Positions 16,145-24,479 of a stretch of DNA of 64,000 nt are shown in pieces (the stretch's first letter is position 1; the number at the start of each line of letters is the position of its first letter). Position numbers and translations under genes: made by a program. Origin of the DNA: Caldatribacterium sp051549785 (lineage in GTDB: Bacteria; Atribacterota; Atribacteria; Atribacterales; Caldatribacteriaceae); assembly GCF_051549785.1 (NCBI RefSeq), contig NZ_CP189974.1:62001-126000 (forward strand). The letters are read 5' to 3'. The notes under the pieces are model-generated. The model had not been told where the DNA came from. It saw only the letters and a list, made by a program, of their open reading frames with translations, and made no database searches.

Positions 16145-17236
16145 ATGTACCGGGTGACGCTGATACCGGGAGACGGAACCGGACCGGAAATCATCGAAGT
16201 TGCGACAAGGGTCATTGAAGCCACCGGGGTACCCATTGAATGGGACATCCAGGAAGCCGGTGCAGAGGTCATCGAAAAGTACGGTACTCCCCTCCCGCCA
16301 CAGGTTCTTGAGTCCATCAGGCGAAACGGTGTCGCCCTGAAGGGTCCCATCACCACACCTGTGGGGACAGGGTTCCGGAGTGTGAACGTCGCGCTCCGGA
16401 AAGAGCTCGACCTCTACGCCTGCGTCCGGCCCTGTAAAGTGTACCCGGGCGTCCGTTCCCGCTACGAGAACGTTGATCTTGTGGTCATCCGGGAGAACAC
16501 CGAGGACCTCTACGCCGGAATTGAGTTCGAGCGGGGCAAACCCGAGACTCTGGAATTCATCGCCACCGTGGAGCGCCTGGGGAAGGGGAAAATCCGTCCG
16601 GATTCTGGCATCAGTGTGAAACCTATCTCGGTCTTCGGTGCTGAGCGCATCGTGCGATTCGCCTTCGAGTACGCCCGAAAGCACAGGCGGAGAAAGGTCA
16701 CCGCAGTCCACAAGGCCAATATCATGAAGTACTCCGACGGGCTTTTCCTCGAAGTCGCCCGGGAAGTGGCCAAGAATTACCCCGATATCGAATTCGAAGA
16801 CCGCATCGTCGATAACATGTGCATGCAGCTTGTCCAAAAGCCCGAACTCTACGACGTCCTTGTGCTCCCGAACCTCTACGGAGACATCGTCTCCGACCTT
16901 GCCGCCGGACTCGTCGGAGGACTGGGAGTGGCCCCGGGAGGGAACATCGGGGACCACTATGCGGTTTTCGAACCGACCCACGGGAGCGCACCGAAGTACA
17001 AGGGGCTCCACAGGGTGAATCCCATCGCCACCATCCTCTCGGGGGTCATGATGCTCCGCCACCTCGGAGAGGAAGAAAGAGCGGATCTCCTCGAGCGTGC
17101 CGTGGCCGCCGTCATCCGGGAGGGGAAAAAGGTCACCTACGACCTGAAGCCTGACCCCAGCGACCCAGAAGCGGCGAAAACCTTTGAGGTGGGTGACGCC
17201 ATCATCGAAAAGATGGAGGAGCTGAAAAGAGGATGA
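16145..17236 (+). CDS. Isocitrate/isopropylmalate dehydrogenase family enzyme, probably isocitrate dehydrogenase
   Basis: The 363 residues include GDGTGPEI, the substrate-binding helix FRSVNVALRKELDLYACVRP, IRENTEDLYAGIE, the catalytic Lys/Asp region (VHKANIMKYSDGLFLEVA; LPNLYGDIVSDLAAGLVGG) and HGSAPKYKG. IRENTEDLYAGIE and the absence of leucine-pathway neighbours favour isocitrate over isopropylmalate. Lys284-Tyr285 in the cofactor loop is the pair used by NADP-dependent E. coli enzyme, whereas NAD enzymes usually have Asp-Ile, so the cofactor is uncertain. It overlaps the next gene as ATGA. Confidence 0.85.
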   Translation: MYRVTLIPGDGTGPEIIEVATRVIEATGVPIEWDIQEAGAEVIEKYGTPLPPQVLESIRRNGVALKGPITTPVGTGFRSVNVALRKELDLYACVRPCKVYPGVRSRYENVDLVVIRENTEDLYAGIEFERGKPETLEFIATVERLGKGKIRPDSGISVKPISVFGAERIVRFAFEYARKHRRRKVTAVHKANIMKYSDGLFLEVAREVAKNYPDIEFEDRIVDNMCMQLVQKPELYDVLVLPNLYGDIVSDLAAGLVGGLGVAPGGNIGDHYAVFEPTHGSAPKYKGLHRVNPIATILSGVMMLRHLGEEERADLLERAVAAVIREGKKVTYDLKPDPSDPEAAKTFEVGDAIIEKMEELKRG

Positions 17237-18639
17237 GGGTACTCCTCGTCCAGCCCCCATCTCCGGGAATTTACGATCTCATCGGCCTGAAACTCCCACC
17301 CCTTGGTCTGGCGTACCTTGCGGCGTCATGCCGTACCCACCACGAGGTTGCCATTGTGGACCTCCAGGTTGAGGATGCAAAGCGCTTTGAGGAAGAACTC
17401 AGGCGGTGCGACCTCGTGGGCATCACGGCGACCACAAGCACCTTTCCCGAAGCCCTCCGGATAGCCCGGAAAGCCAAAGGCGAAGGCCGATTGGTGGTCA
17501 TGGGTGGATACCATGTCACCTTCAGGGATGAAGAGGCCTTAAGAAGTGGCGTGGTGGACTACGTTGTGCGGGGGGAGGGAGAGGAAATCTTTGTGGAACT
17601 CCTTGAAGCCCTGGAGCGGGGAATGTCCCCGGAGAACGTTCCGGGTATTTCCTTCCTGCGGGAGGGGACAGTCTTCCGCACGCCCACTTCTTTGCCACCC
17701 CAGGACCTCGATGTCTTGCCTTTCCCGGCCCGGGACCTCCTGCAACTCTCCAAGTACTGGATGACCCAGCTTGAGGGAGAACCCCTGGTGAACGTCCTGA
17801 CGAGTCGCGGATGCCCTTTTGCCTGCAAGTTCTGCGCCTCCTCCCACTTCTCGGGAAGGAAATGGCGGGCCCGCTCTCCGGAGAATATCCTCCGGGAGCT
17901 TGAAACCCTCTACTTCGACTGGGGATTCCGGGCCGTGGCCTTTGTGGACGATAACTTCACCCTGCAGCCTGAACGGGTGGAGCGCCTCTGTGAGGAGATC
18001 GAGCGACGACGTCTGAAACTCCGGTGGTGGTGCTTCTCCCGGGCGGACACCATCGTCCGCCATGAGTCCCTGGTGAAAAAGATGGCGAAAGCCGGACTTC
18101 GCATGGTGTACCTTGGTCTTGAGAGCGCCGAGCGGGCCATTCTCGAAGACTACGGGAAGCAGCTCACCCAGGAGGTAGCCAGGAAGGCCCTGGAAATCCT
18201 CCGCAAGTACGGAGTAAAAAGCTGGGGGTCGTTCATCCTTGGAAGCCTCCGGGAAACGAAGGCCACCATCCGGAAAACCGTTGAATTCGCCCGGAAAATC
18301 CGCCCCGATATCGTGCAGTTCTCCCTCCTCACGCCTTTTCCCGGAACGGCGCTTTTTGAGGAGCTCCAGAGGGAAAACCGCATTCTCCCCCTCAGCTGGT
18401 CGCTCTTTGACGGTGCCCACCCCGTGGTGAGGCTCGACACCTTAAAGCCCGGGGAGCTCCGTCGACTGCTCATCTCGGCGTACCTTGAGGTGTACCGGGG
18501 ATGGCATGCCCTGCCACAGGCTGTGCAATTTTTGCGGAAACTCTGTACTGTGAAGATTCCTTTCCTTGCGCGTTTTAAGGAACAACGCTATCTGAAGGAG
18601 CGGATGAACCGTGAAAATCCTTCGCTTTCTGCATCCTGA
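17233..18639 (+). CDS. B12-binding-domain radical SAM protein
   Basis: The 468-residue protein has an N-terminal cobalamin-binding-like Rossmann domain (VLLVQPPSPGIYDLIGLKLP; VVMGGYHVTFRDEEAL; VVRGEGEEIFVELLEAL). A radical SAM barrel follows, with CPFACKFC near residues 196-203 and AFVDDNFTL, YLGLESAERAIL, GSFILGSLRETKATI. The architecture matches the B12-radical SAM group that includes many methyltransferases and the Mg-protoporphyrin cyclase-like proteins. The substrate is unknown. It overlaps the isocitrate dehydrogenase stop codon by four bases and the FAH-family gene by 29. Confidence 0.85.
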   Translation: MRVLLVQPPSPGIYDLIGLKLPPLGLAYLAASCRTHHEVAIVDLQVEDAKRFEEELRRCDLVGITATTSTFPEALRIARKAKGEGRLVVMGGYHVTFRDEEALRSGVVDYVVRGEGEEIFVELLEALERGMSPENVPGISFLREGTVFRTPTSLPPQDLDVLPFPARDLLQLSKYWMTQLEGEPLVNVLTSRGCPFACKFCASSHFSGRKWRARSPENILRELETLYFDWGFRAVAFVDDNFTLQPERVERLCEEIERRRLKLRWWCFSRADTIVRHESLVKKMAKAGLRMVYLGLESAERAILEDYGKQLTQEVARKALEILRKYGVKSWGSFILGSLRETKATIRKTVEFARKIRPDIVQFSLLTPFPGTALFEELQRENRILPLSWSLFDGAHPVVRLDTLKPGELRRLLISAYLEVYRGWHALPQAVQFLRKLCTVKIPFLARFKEQRYLKERMNRENPSLSAS

Positions 18640-19375
18640 GCGACGCACGCCCTCCTGGGGAAGGCTCCTTGAAGGAGACGTGGTCGAGGAAATCACCTCT
18701 CCCTTTGGAAAGGGAACAGGACGGGGAGCACGCTTCTTCCTTAGGGACCTCCGGATCCTCCCTCCCGTGCGACCGAGCAAAATCGTGGCCGTGGGCCTCA
18801 ACTACAAAGACCACATCGCTGAGCTTGGCCAGAGCGTTCCTGAAAACCCTATCCTCTTTTTGAAGCCCCAAACAGCGGTCATCGGGCCGAAAGAACCGAT
18901 TCTCCTTCCTCCCTGTTCCAGCCGGGTGGATTACGAAGCAGAACTTGCGGTGGTGATGAAACGACGAGCCTTCCGCCTGAAGAAAAGTGAGGTCCGGGAC
19001 TACATCCTCGGCTACACCTGCTTCAACGACGTCACTGCTCGGGACCTCCAGACCAAAGACGGGCAATGGACACGCGCAAAATCCTTCGATACTTTCGCTC
19101 CCCTTGGTCCCTGGATTGAAGATGAACTCGACCCGGAGGACTGCACGGTACGGTGTTTTGTGAACGGCACCCTGAAGCAGGAAGGCAACACCCGGATGCT
19201 CCTTTTTCCGGTGGAGGAGCTCATCGTGTTCATTTCGGAAATCATGACCCTTCTTCCCGGGGACGTCATCGCCACGGGAACCCCAAAGGGTGTTGGACCG
19301 CTTGCTCCCGGGGATGTTGTGGAAGTGGAGGTTGAGGGTATCGGCATCCTGCAGAATCCTGTAGCCGCAAGGTAG
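18611..19375 (+). CDS. Fumarylacetoacetate hydrolase family protein
   Basis: The 254 residues carry the FAH fold signatures: KIVAVGLNYKDHIAELG, the metal-binding acidic pair in DYEAELAVVM, GYTCFNDVTARDLQ, KSFDTFAPLGPW and GTPKGVGPLAPGD. Family members hydrolyse or decarboxylate 2-oxo acids (for example acylpyruvate hydrolase or oxaloacetate decarboxylase). The length suits the small prokaryotic type. The start is GTG at 18611, inside the end of the radical SAM gene. The specific substrate is unknown; its neighbour, isocitrate dehydrogenase, suggests organic acid metabolism. Confidence 0.85.
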   Translation: MKILRFLHPERRTPSWGRLLEGDVVEEITSPFGKGTGRGARFFLRDLRILPPVRPSKIVAVGLNYKDHIAELGQSVPENPILFLKPQTAVIGPKEPILLPPCSSRVDYEAELAVVMKRRAFRLKKSEVRDYILGYTCFNDVTARDLQTKDGQWTRAKSFDTFAPLGPWIEDELDPEDCTVRCFVNGTLKQEGNTRMLLFPVEELIVFISEIMTLLPGDVIATGTPKGVGPLAPGDVVEVEVEGIGILQNPVAAR

Positions 19376-19381
19376 GGCACA

Positions 19382-20278
19382 ATGAGCCAGGTCCTCGGGT
19401 TGATGTTTGCGCTCATCGGCCTTGGGTTTCTCCTGCGGGTTCTCCGGGTTTTCCCGAAAGAAACCGCTCCTTTACTCAATCGCTTCGTCCTCTACGTGAC
19501 CTTCCCGTGTCTTGTTTTCCGCTCCCTCCAGGGAGCCACCTTAGACCGGAGGCTGTGGGGCATCCCACCCCTGGCCTACATGGCCATCAGTGCCCTCTTC
19601 CTCCTCGCTTTCCTCATAGGGTCGAAGGGTTTCCGCCTTCCCCCCAGGCGGGCAGTGAGTTTTGCCATGGGCGCAGCCTTTGGGAACACCGCATTCTTAG
19701 GATACCCCTTCATCCTTGCCCTCCTTGGGGAAGGGGGGTTACCGGCAGCCATCTTCTATGACCAGCTCGGGAATTTCCTCTCAGTCTACACCCTGGGGGT
19801 AACGTTTTGCGTGTTCGGGAAAACGGGGAAGTTCTCGGGGAAAAACGCCGCGGAATTCCTGAAACTCCCTCCCTTCAACGCCTTCCTCCTGGCGCTCCTC
19901 CTCAACGGTCTTCCCTTGCCACCCTTTCTCCTTGGCGTCATTAACCGTCTGGCTGATGCCACCGTTCCCCTCACCATGGTGGCCATCGGCCTTGCCCTCT
20001 CCCCTGCCAGCCTCTCCAAAGATGCGCCACTCCTTGGTGCCTCAGCCCTCCTCAAGCTCCTTCTCCTTCCCCTTGTGGCTTTAGGGCTTGTGAAGCTCTT
20101 CCCCCTTCCCCCGCTTTATGCGAAGGTCCTTGTGCTCCAGTCGGCCACACCGACTCTGGTGAGCTCCTATGTCTTTGCCTCGGTGTATGAACTCGACACC
20201 GAACTCTCCTCAAGCATTATCTGCGTAACGACGCTCATCGCTTTGGGAAGTCTTCCCCTCTGGAATCTCCTCTTTTAG
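19382..20278 (+). CDS. AEC-family (auxin efflux carrier-like) transporter
   Basis: The 298-residue membrane protein has about ten hydrophobic segments in the AEC pattern. The first half contains LNRFVLYVTFPCLVFRSL and GAAFGNTAFLGYPFILALLG; the second half has the matching repeat DATVPLTMVAIGLALSP and VLQSATPTLVSSYVFASVYE. Bacterial AEC proteins export or import malonate, malate and other organic acids. Its end overlaps the convergent DUF3084 gene by 69 bases. Confidence 0.85.
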   Translation: MSQVLGLMFALIGLGFLLRVLRVFPKETAPLLNRFVLYVTFPCLVFRSLQGATLDRRLWGIPPLAYMAISALFLLAFLIGSKGFRLPPRRAVSFAMGAAFGNTAFLGYPFILALLGEGGLPAAIFYDQLGNFLSVYTLGVTFCVFGKTGKFSGKNAAEFLKLPPFNAFLLALLLNGLPLPPFLLGVINRLADATVPLTMVAIGLALSPASLSKDAPLLGASALLKLLLLPLVALGLVKLFPLPPLYAKVLVLQSATPTLVSSYVFASVYELDTELSSSIICVTTLIALGSLPLWNLLF

Positions 20279-21388
20279 CCTCAGGAAAACCCTCATGGGG
20301 CCAGCCACGAAGATGTCCCCTTCGGCCACTGCCTCAAGGACTACCGTTCCTTCCCGCTTCTCGAGCTCCTGGCGTATCTCGCTCAGGTTCACCGCCGAAA
20401 TCACTCCCACCTTTCCTTCCTGGGGGAGAACCCCTCGCTCTACCCCCAGGACGTTGAGGTCCCGGAGCATTTCTGCAAGCACCAGGTCAGGACTGGTCTT
20501 CCCCCGCTCAAGCGTCAGCTCCTTCTTCAAGAGCACCTCACCCTGGGCAAAGATTTTCCGGTTCTCATCAATCACAAAGCGGGCGACGACCGGCTCTCCC
20601 CGGAGGGTGTTGAGGGCGGCCACAAGACGCACCACGTACTCCTTCGTTGCCTTAGAGAGCCTCTGCACCGCTTCCCGGAAGTTCATTTCCTGGACGAACA
20701 CCACCCCCCTCCCTTCCCGGTCCTGCCCCGCTCCCCGCGCCTGGGCAACAACCGTTGCCCGCTGAATGAGGGCAAGGAGGAAGTTCTCCGCCTCTTCTTG
20801 AGTCATTCCCGGCTGGGCCACCACACGCAGGATTTCCTCTTCATCCCGGAAGACAATCTCTCCTTGTCGCACCGCCAGGAGATTGGCCCGAAGACGGGTA
20901 AGCTCCATCTGCAGAGACTGGATTTCATCCTGGAGGGTTTTCCGCTGCTTCTCAAGTTCAGCAACACTCTGGGAAAGCGACTTCACCTGTTCCTCAAGGC
21001 TGGCTTTGGAGATCGAGAGCTCCTTCTCCTTCTCCGAGAGCACCGTGACCTGTTCCTCGTACATCTTGACGGTCCTCTGCATGTGCTCAAGCTGGGCATT
21101 CCGTTCCAGAACCTCCCGGTTCAGCAACTCAAGCTGTGCCTTGAGTTCCTCCATGCCAAAAAGTGCCGTACGCACGTCTTTTGAAGCCAGGCTCAGAATG
21201 GCAAGCGTCACCGTAGAGATGAGAATCCCCGTGAGGATGCTCACAAGAATCGCCGTATAGCGGGGACGGAGGGTGAGAACCGAGAGCTTTCGCTTGCCGA
21301 TACGACGGCCGAGGAAATCTCCCACGTAGGCAATGACACCGCTTAGAAGGAGAAGCACCAGAACAAGCAGGAAGCCACCTGTACCCAT
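20210..21388 (-). CDS. DUF3084 membrane coiled-coil protein
   Basis: The 392-residue protein has two N-terminal membrane segments (about residues 5-24 and 47-66), a long coiled coil (about 75-185, rich in Glu, Gln and Leu heptads such as EKEKELSISKASLEEQVKSL) and a C-terminal globular part. This is the DUF3084 layout; function is unknown. The start chosen is ATG at 21388, which has GTGAGGTG upstream, over ATGs further upstream inside lptF/G. It is the last gene of the lpt run, so an envelope role is likely. Confidence 0.8.
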   Translation of the reverse strand: MGTGGFLLVLVLLLLSGVIAYVGDFLGRRIGKRKLSVLTLRPRYTAILVSILTGILISTVTLAILSLASKDVRTALFGMEELKAQLELLNREVLERNAQLEHMQRTVKMYEEQVTVLSEKEKELSISKASLEEQVKSLSQSVAELEKQRKTLQDEIQSLQMELTRLRANLLAVRQGEIVFRDEEEILRVVAQPGMTQEEAENFLLALIQRATVVAQARGAGQDREGRGVVFVQEMNFREAVQRLSKATKEYVVRLVAALNTLRGEPVVARFVIDENRKIFAQGEVLLKKELTLERGKTSPDLVLAEMLRDLNVLGVERGVLPQEGKVGVISAVNLSEIRQELEKREGTVVLEAVAEGDIFVAGPMRVFLRLKEEIPEGKTSQSDERRYADNA

Positions 21389-21398
21389 TTGTGCCACC

Positions 21399-22484
21399 TC
21401 ACTGTGCAGCATCCCGCCTAAAGAGGAGCACACTCCCCCCGAGGCTTCCGAGGATATTCGGTATCCACGTCCCGAGAAAAGGAGGGAGCACTCCCCCTTC
21501 GGCGAGGGTGCTCATGATGGAGAAGAGGACGTAGTACCCGAAAACGATGAGAATGCTCAACCCAATGCCTAAAGCCTTCCCCGAGCGGGGCGAAGTAATC
21601 CCAAGCGCCACACCAAGAAGGGCAAAGACCAGCGCCGCAAAGGGGATAGCGGTTTTGTGCCAGAGGAGAACCTCAAGGCGTCCCGTAGCCTGACCACGGG
21701 CTCTCTCCCGGGCAATGTAGGCCCGGAGTTCTGCAAAGCTCATCTCCTGGGGGCTTTTCCTCGTTTTGAGGACGCCCGAAATGGTTTCCTGTGTTTTTGC
21801 CCTTTCCCGGGTGAAACGGACGACCCGCTCGACCTCACCGCGGTCGTTCACCTCGTAGTACACCCCATCCTCAAAGACCCACTGACCGTCGGTCACCCGG
21901 GCCCGGGCTGCGTTGATGATGCGCCGGAGTTTCTCTTTCTGGTATTCTTGGACCACGACCCCCCGGAGGGTTTCATGACGGGAGTCTATTTCCCGGACGT
22001 AGAAAATGCGCTCCACACCCTCCTCGCTGACGTCCCGGAAAAACGTCCGTTCCTCCACCGGCCAGGAAAATCCCCCTTCAGACCAGATTTCCTTCAGTTT
22101 CAGTGCTGCAAAGGGGAGCGCAACTTCCTGGAGAAGAACGGTCCCCACGCACACCCACAGGGCAAAGAGGAAAAAGGGGGCAAAGAACCGGATAAGGCTC
22201 ACCCCGCAGGACCGAAGGGCGATGATTTCACTGTCTGCGGCCATCCTTCCAGTGACAAGAAGCACCCCCAGAAGCAGCGCCATGGGGAGGACGTAGACGA
22301 GAAGTTGAGGGAGGCTCAGGAAGAAAATGGCCACAACTCTCTCCCCCGAAAGACCCTCCCGAAGCCACATCCGGGCCAGGCGAAAGAGGAGATCTCCCGC
22401 ACTCAGAATGGCCACAAAGAGGCAAACCCCAAAGAGAAACGACCCACTGACCTGCCTGAGTACGTACCGGTCAAGCACCTGCAT
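21399..22484 (-). CDS. LPS export permease, LptF/LptG family
   Basis: The 361-residue protein has the YjgP/YjgQ layout: N-terminal membrane helices (QVLDRYVLRQVSGSFLFGV; LLVYVLPMALLLGVLLVTGR), a periplasmic beta-jellyroll region (about 140-245), and C-terminal membrane helices (FAALVFALLGVALGITSPR). LptF and LptG form the inner-membrane channel of the LPS exporter with LptB. Only one such gene is present here; the partner must be elsewhere, or the protein may act as a homodimer. Confidence 0.88.
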   Translation of the reverse strand: MQVLDRYVLRQVSGSFLFGVCLFVAILSAGDLLFRLARMWLREGLSGERVVAIFFLSLPQLLVYVLPMALLLGVLLVTGRMAADSEIIALRSCGVSLIRFFAPFFLFALWVCVGTVLLQEVALPFAALKLKEIWSEGGFSWPVEERTFFRDVSEEGVERIFYVREIDSRHETLRGVVVQEYQKEKLRRIINAARARVTDGQWVFEDGVYYEVNDRGEVERVVRFTRERAKTQETISGVLKTRKSPQEMSFAELRAYIARERARGQATGRLEVLLWHKTAIPFAALVFALLGVALGITSPRSGKALGIGLSILIVFGYYVLFSIMSTLAEGGVLPPFLGTWIPNILGSLGGSVLLFRRDAAQ

Positions 22485-22486
22485 GC

Positions 22487-23221
22487 TCAGAGATTGAACC
22501 GCTCCCCAAGGTAGTACCGGCGGCTCAGTTCCGATTCGATGATTTCCTTCGGTGTTCCTGAAACCAGGATCTTCCCCTCAAAGATAATGTAGGCCCGATC
22601 GGTTATGGCCAGCGTCTCCCGAACGGCGTGGTCGGTGATGAGGACACCAATACCTCTTCCGGCCAGCCCCCGCACGATGTTCTGGATGTCCTCCACGGCT
22701 ATGGGGTCGATGCCCGTGAAGGGTTCGTCAAGGAGGATGAAGGAAGGGGAGGTAGCCAAAGCCCTGGCAATCTCCAGACGCCTCCGCTCACCACCTGAGA
22801 GGAGGTTGGCTACCGACTTCGCCAGATGGGCGATACCAAACTCCTCAAGGAGCTCGTTCCTCCGCCGCACCACCTCTTTCCGGGAAAGTCCCTGCATCTC
22901 CAGGACAAGATCGAGGTTCTCCTGAACCGTAAGCCGGCGAAAGACTGAGGGCTCCTGCGGGAGGTACCCAATACCCATGCGGGACCGGAGATACATGGGG
23001 AAGTGGTTGAGCTCAAGGTCATCAAGGAATACCTGTCCCCCAGTGGGTCGGACAAGACCGACGAGCATATAGAAGGTGGTGGTTTTCCCCGCACCATTGG
23101 GGCCGAGGAGTCCCACGATTTCCCCCCTGCGAACCGTAATGTCGACCTCATGCACCACCCGTTTCTTGCCGTATTCCTTTGTCAGGCGCCGACCAGAGAG
23201 TACGTTCCAGTTCCGTTTCAT
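22487..23221 (-). CDS. lptB: LPS export ABC transporter ATPase LptB
   Basis: The 244 residues include Walker A GPNGAGKTT, the signature LLSGGERRRLEIARAL, Walker B FILLDEPFTGIDPIAV and the H-loop VLITDHAVRETLAI. FTGIDPIAVEDIQNIV and GYLPQEPSVFRRLTV are characteristic of LptB. The start codon overlaps the lptA stop as ATGA, and lptF/G follows after two bases. Confidence 0.95.
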   Translation of the reverse strand: MKRNWNVLSGRRLTKEYGKKRVVHEVDITVRRGEIVGLLGPNGAGKTTTFYMLVGLVRPTGGQVFLDDLELNHFPMYLRSRMGIGYLPQEPSVFRRLTVQENLDLVLEMQGLSRKEVVRRRNELLEEFGIAHLAKSVANLLSGGERRRLEIARALATSPSFILLDEPFTGIDPIAVEDIQNIVRGLAGRGIGVLITDHAVRETLAITDRAYIIFEGKILVSGTPKEIIESELSRRYYLGERFNL

Positions 23222-23925
23222 TGTGCCTCTTCCTTGGGAGGGACAAGGAAAATCTCCACGTTACCCTCCACTTTTACCTGAAGGGTATCGAGGTTGACCG
23301 TGATGCGTTCCCCCCGAAGACGGTTGCCCTCCCGCTCAAGCTCCGCTTCCCCCTCAAGGATCAGGAAACTGGACCCCTCGGTGTACCGCGCCCGCTTCGC
23401 ACTCCCCCGCCACCCCTCCCGCTGGACCACCGCATCCTGTCCTTGCCAGGCTTTCTCGGCAAAGCGGTACTCTGCCCGGGAAAAGACCACCTGAAAGCCC
23501 CGGAAGGTGAGAGCAGGATTCCCCGTGAACACCGCCACACCCTGAAGGAAATCGAAAAGCCCTTCCCGAGCCCCAAAGCTCATGTCCTTCCCGGTCCCCG
23601 AAAGGTCCAGGACATGAAGGGCATTGGCCTTTCGGGAATAGGAGAGGGAGCCGATACGGACTGTAAGGCCATCGAGGAGGGCGGTGATATCACCGCTTGA
23701 GCGGACCTCCTGGGCCTTGACGTCCACCTCGAGGGTGGGGCAGAAAACCTCGAGGTTCTTCCAGCTCAGGGTGGCCTTATGGGCCACGATCTTCCCCGTT
23801 TTTTCGTCGTACTCTGCCTCCTGAGTCCGCACAAGGAGCACGTTTTCTTCTTCTCCCCAAAGTCCCCACACCGGGACGAACAAAGCCAAAGCGAAACATC
23901 CCAGAATCAGAAGCCATCGACTCAT
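23218..23925 (-). CDS. lptA: LPS transport periplasmic protein LptA (OstA-like)
   Basis: The 235-residue protein has a signal peptide (residues about 1-23, ending VWGLWGEE). Beta-strand repeats follow in the OstA pattern, such as AEYDEKTGKIVAHKATLSW and ARYTEGSSFLILEGEAELE with ITVNLDTLQVKVEGNVEI. LptA forms the periplasmic bridge for LPS. It is ATGA-coupled to lptC upstream and lptB downstream. Confidence 0.85.
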   Translation of the reverse strand: MSRWLLILGCFALALFVPVWGLWGEEENVLLVRTQEAEYDEKTGKIVAHKATLSWKNLEVFCPTLEVDVKAQEVRSSGDITALLDGLTVRIGSLSYSRKANALHVLDLSGTGKDMSFGAREGLFDFLQGVAVFTGNPALTFRGFQVVFSRAEYRFAEKAWQGQDAVVQREGWRGSAKRARYTEGSSFLILEGEAELEREGNRLRGERITVNLDTLQVKVEGNVEIFLVPPKEEAQ

Positions 23926-24479
23926 GGTTTTCCCATCTCCAGCCGCACCACAACATTCCCCCGGAGGTACGCCTTCTTCTCCGCTACATTATAAACCAGC
24001 TCTCCACACTCTGCCCTCACTCCCTGACCGACAAAGCGCGCCTCTACCACCGAGAACTCCTCTCGCTCTCCCTGCCAGCTGAGCTCCCGCCCGAAAAACC
24101 GCTCCCCAGTCGTCACACGGCAAAGTTCCACACCCTCGAGGAACACGCTCTGTGTCCCAAGGAGAACACGCCCCGTCTGGGCCCGCACCTCATAAAGCGG
24201 CATACCTCCGCTAAAGAGTGTTCCGACAATCGAGGACAGCACCACCGTGTCGCCCTGTTTTTCAATGTGCGGAGCCCTGAGGGCCCACTCCCTGCCTCTT
24301 GCGCTGACTTTCGTCACCTCGGCTTCCTCAAGGAGGATTGTCGTCTGCTTTTCCTCTGCGGGGGGTTCCTGAAGGGTCACCGAGTGGGGGATGACAAAAA
24401 AGTACCCAACAAGCAACCCCAAAAGGACAAGGGAACCCAGAAAGAGCAGTACCCCCCCGGAGTCACTCTTTGGCACCAT
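23922..24479 (-). CDS. lptC: LPS export protein LptC
   Basis: The 185-residue protein has one N-terminal membrane anchor (LLFLGSLVLLGLLVGYFFV, about residues 11-29) and a periplasmic beta-jellyroll domain (VTKVSARGREWALRAPHIEK; AECGELVYNVAEKKAYLRGN). This matches LptC, which links LptBFG to LptA. The start ATG at 24479 gives the usual short cytoplasmic tail; an upstream GTG would add over 40 atypical residues. It overlaps the end of the thioredoxin-rhodanese gene by 17 bases. Confidence 0.82.
   Translation of the reverse strand: MVPKSDSGGVLLFLGSLVLLGLLVGYFFVIPHSVTLQEPPAEEKQTTILLEEAEVTKVSARGREWALRAPHIEKQGDTVVLSSIVGTLFSGGMPLYEVRAQTGRVLLGTQSVFLEGVELCRVTTGERFFGRELSWQGEREEFSVVEARFVGQGVRAECGELVYNVAEKKAYLRGNVVVRLEMGKP

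Noticed and set aside
16106..17260. Long open frame opposite the isocitrate dehydrogenase gene (384 codons)
   Set aside because: It lies wholly antisense to a conserved enzyme, has no ribosome site and reads as low-complexity His/Asp/Phe-rich sequence; it is a codon-bias shadow.
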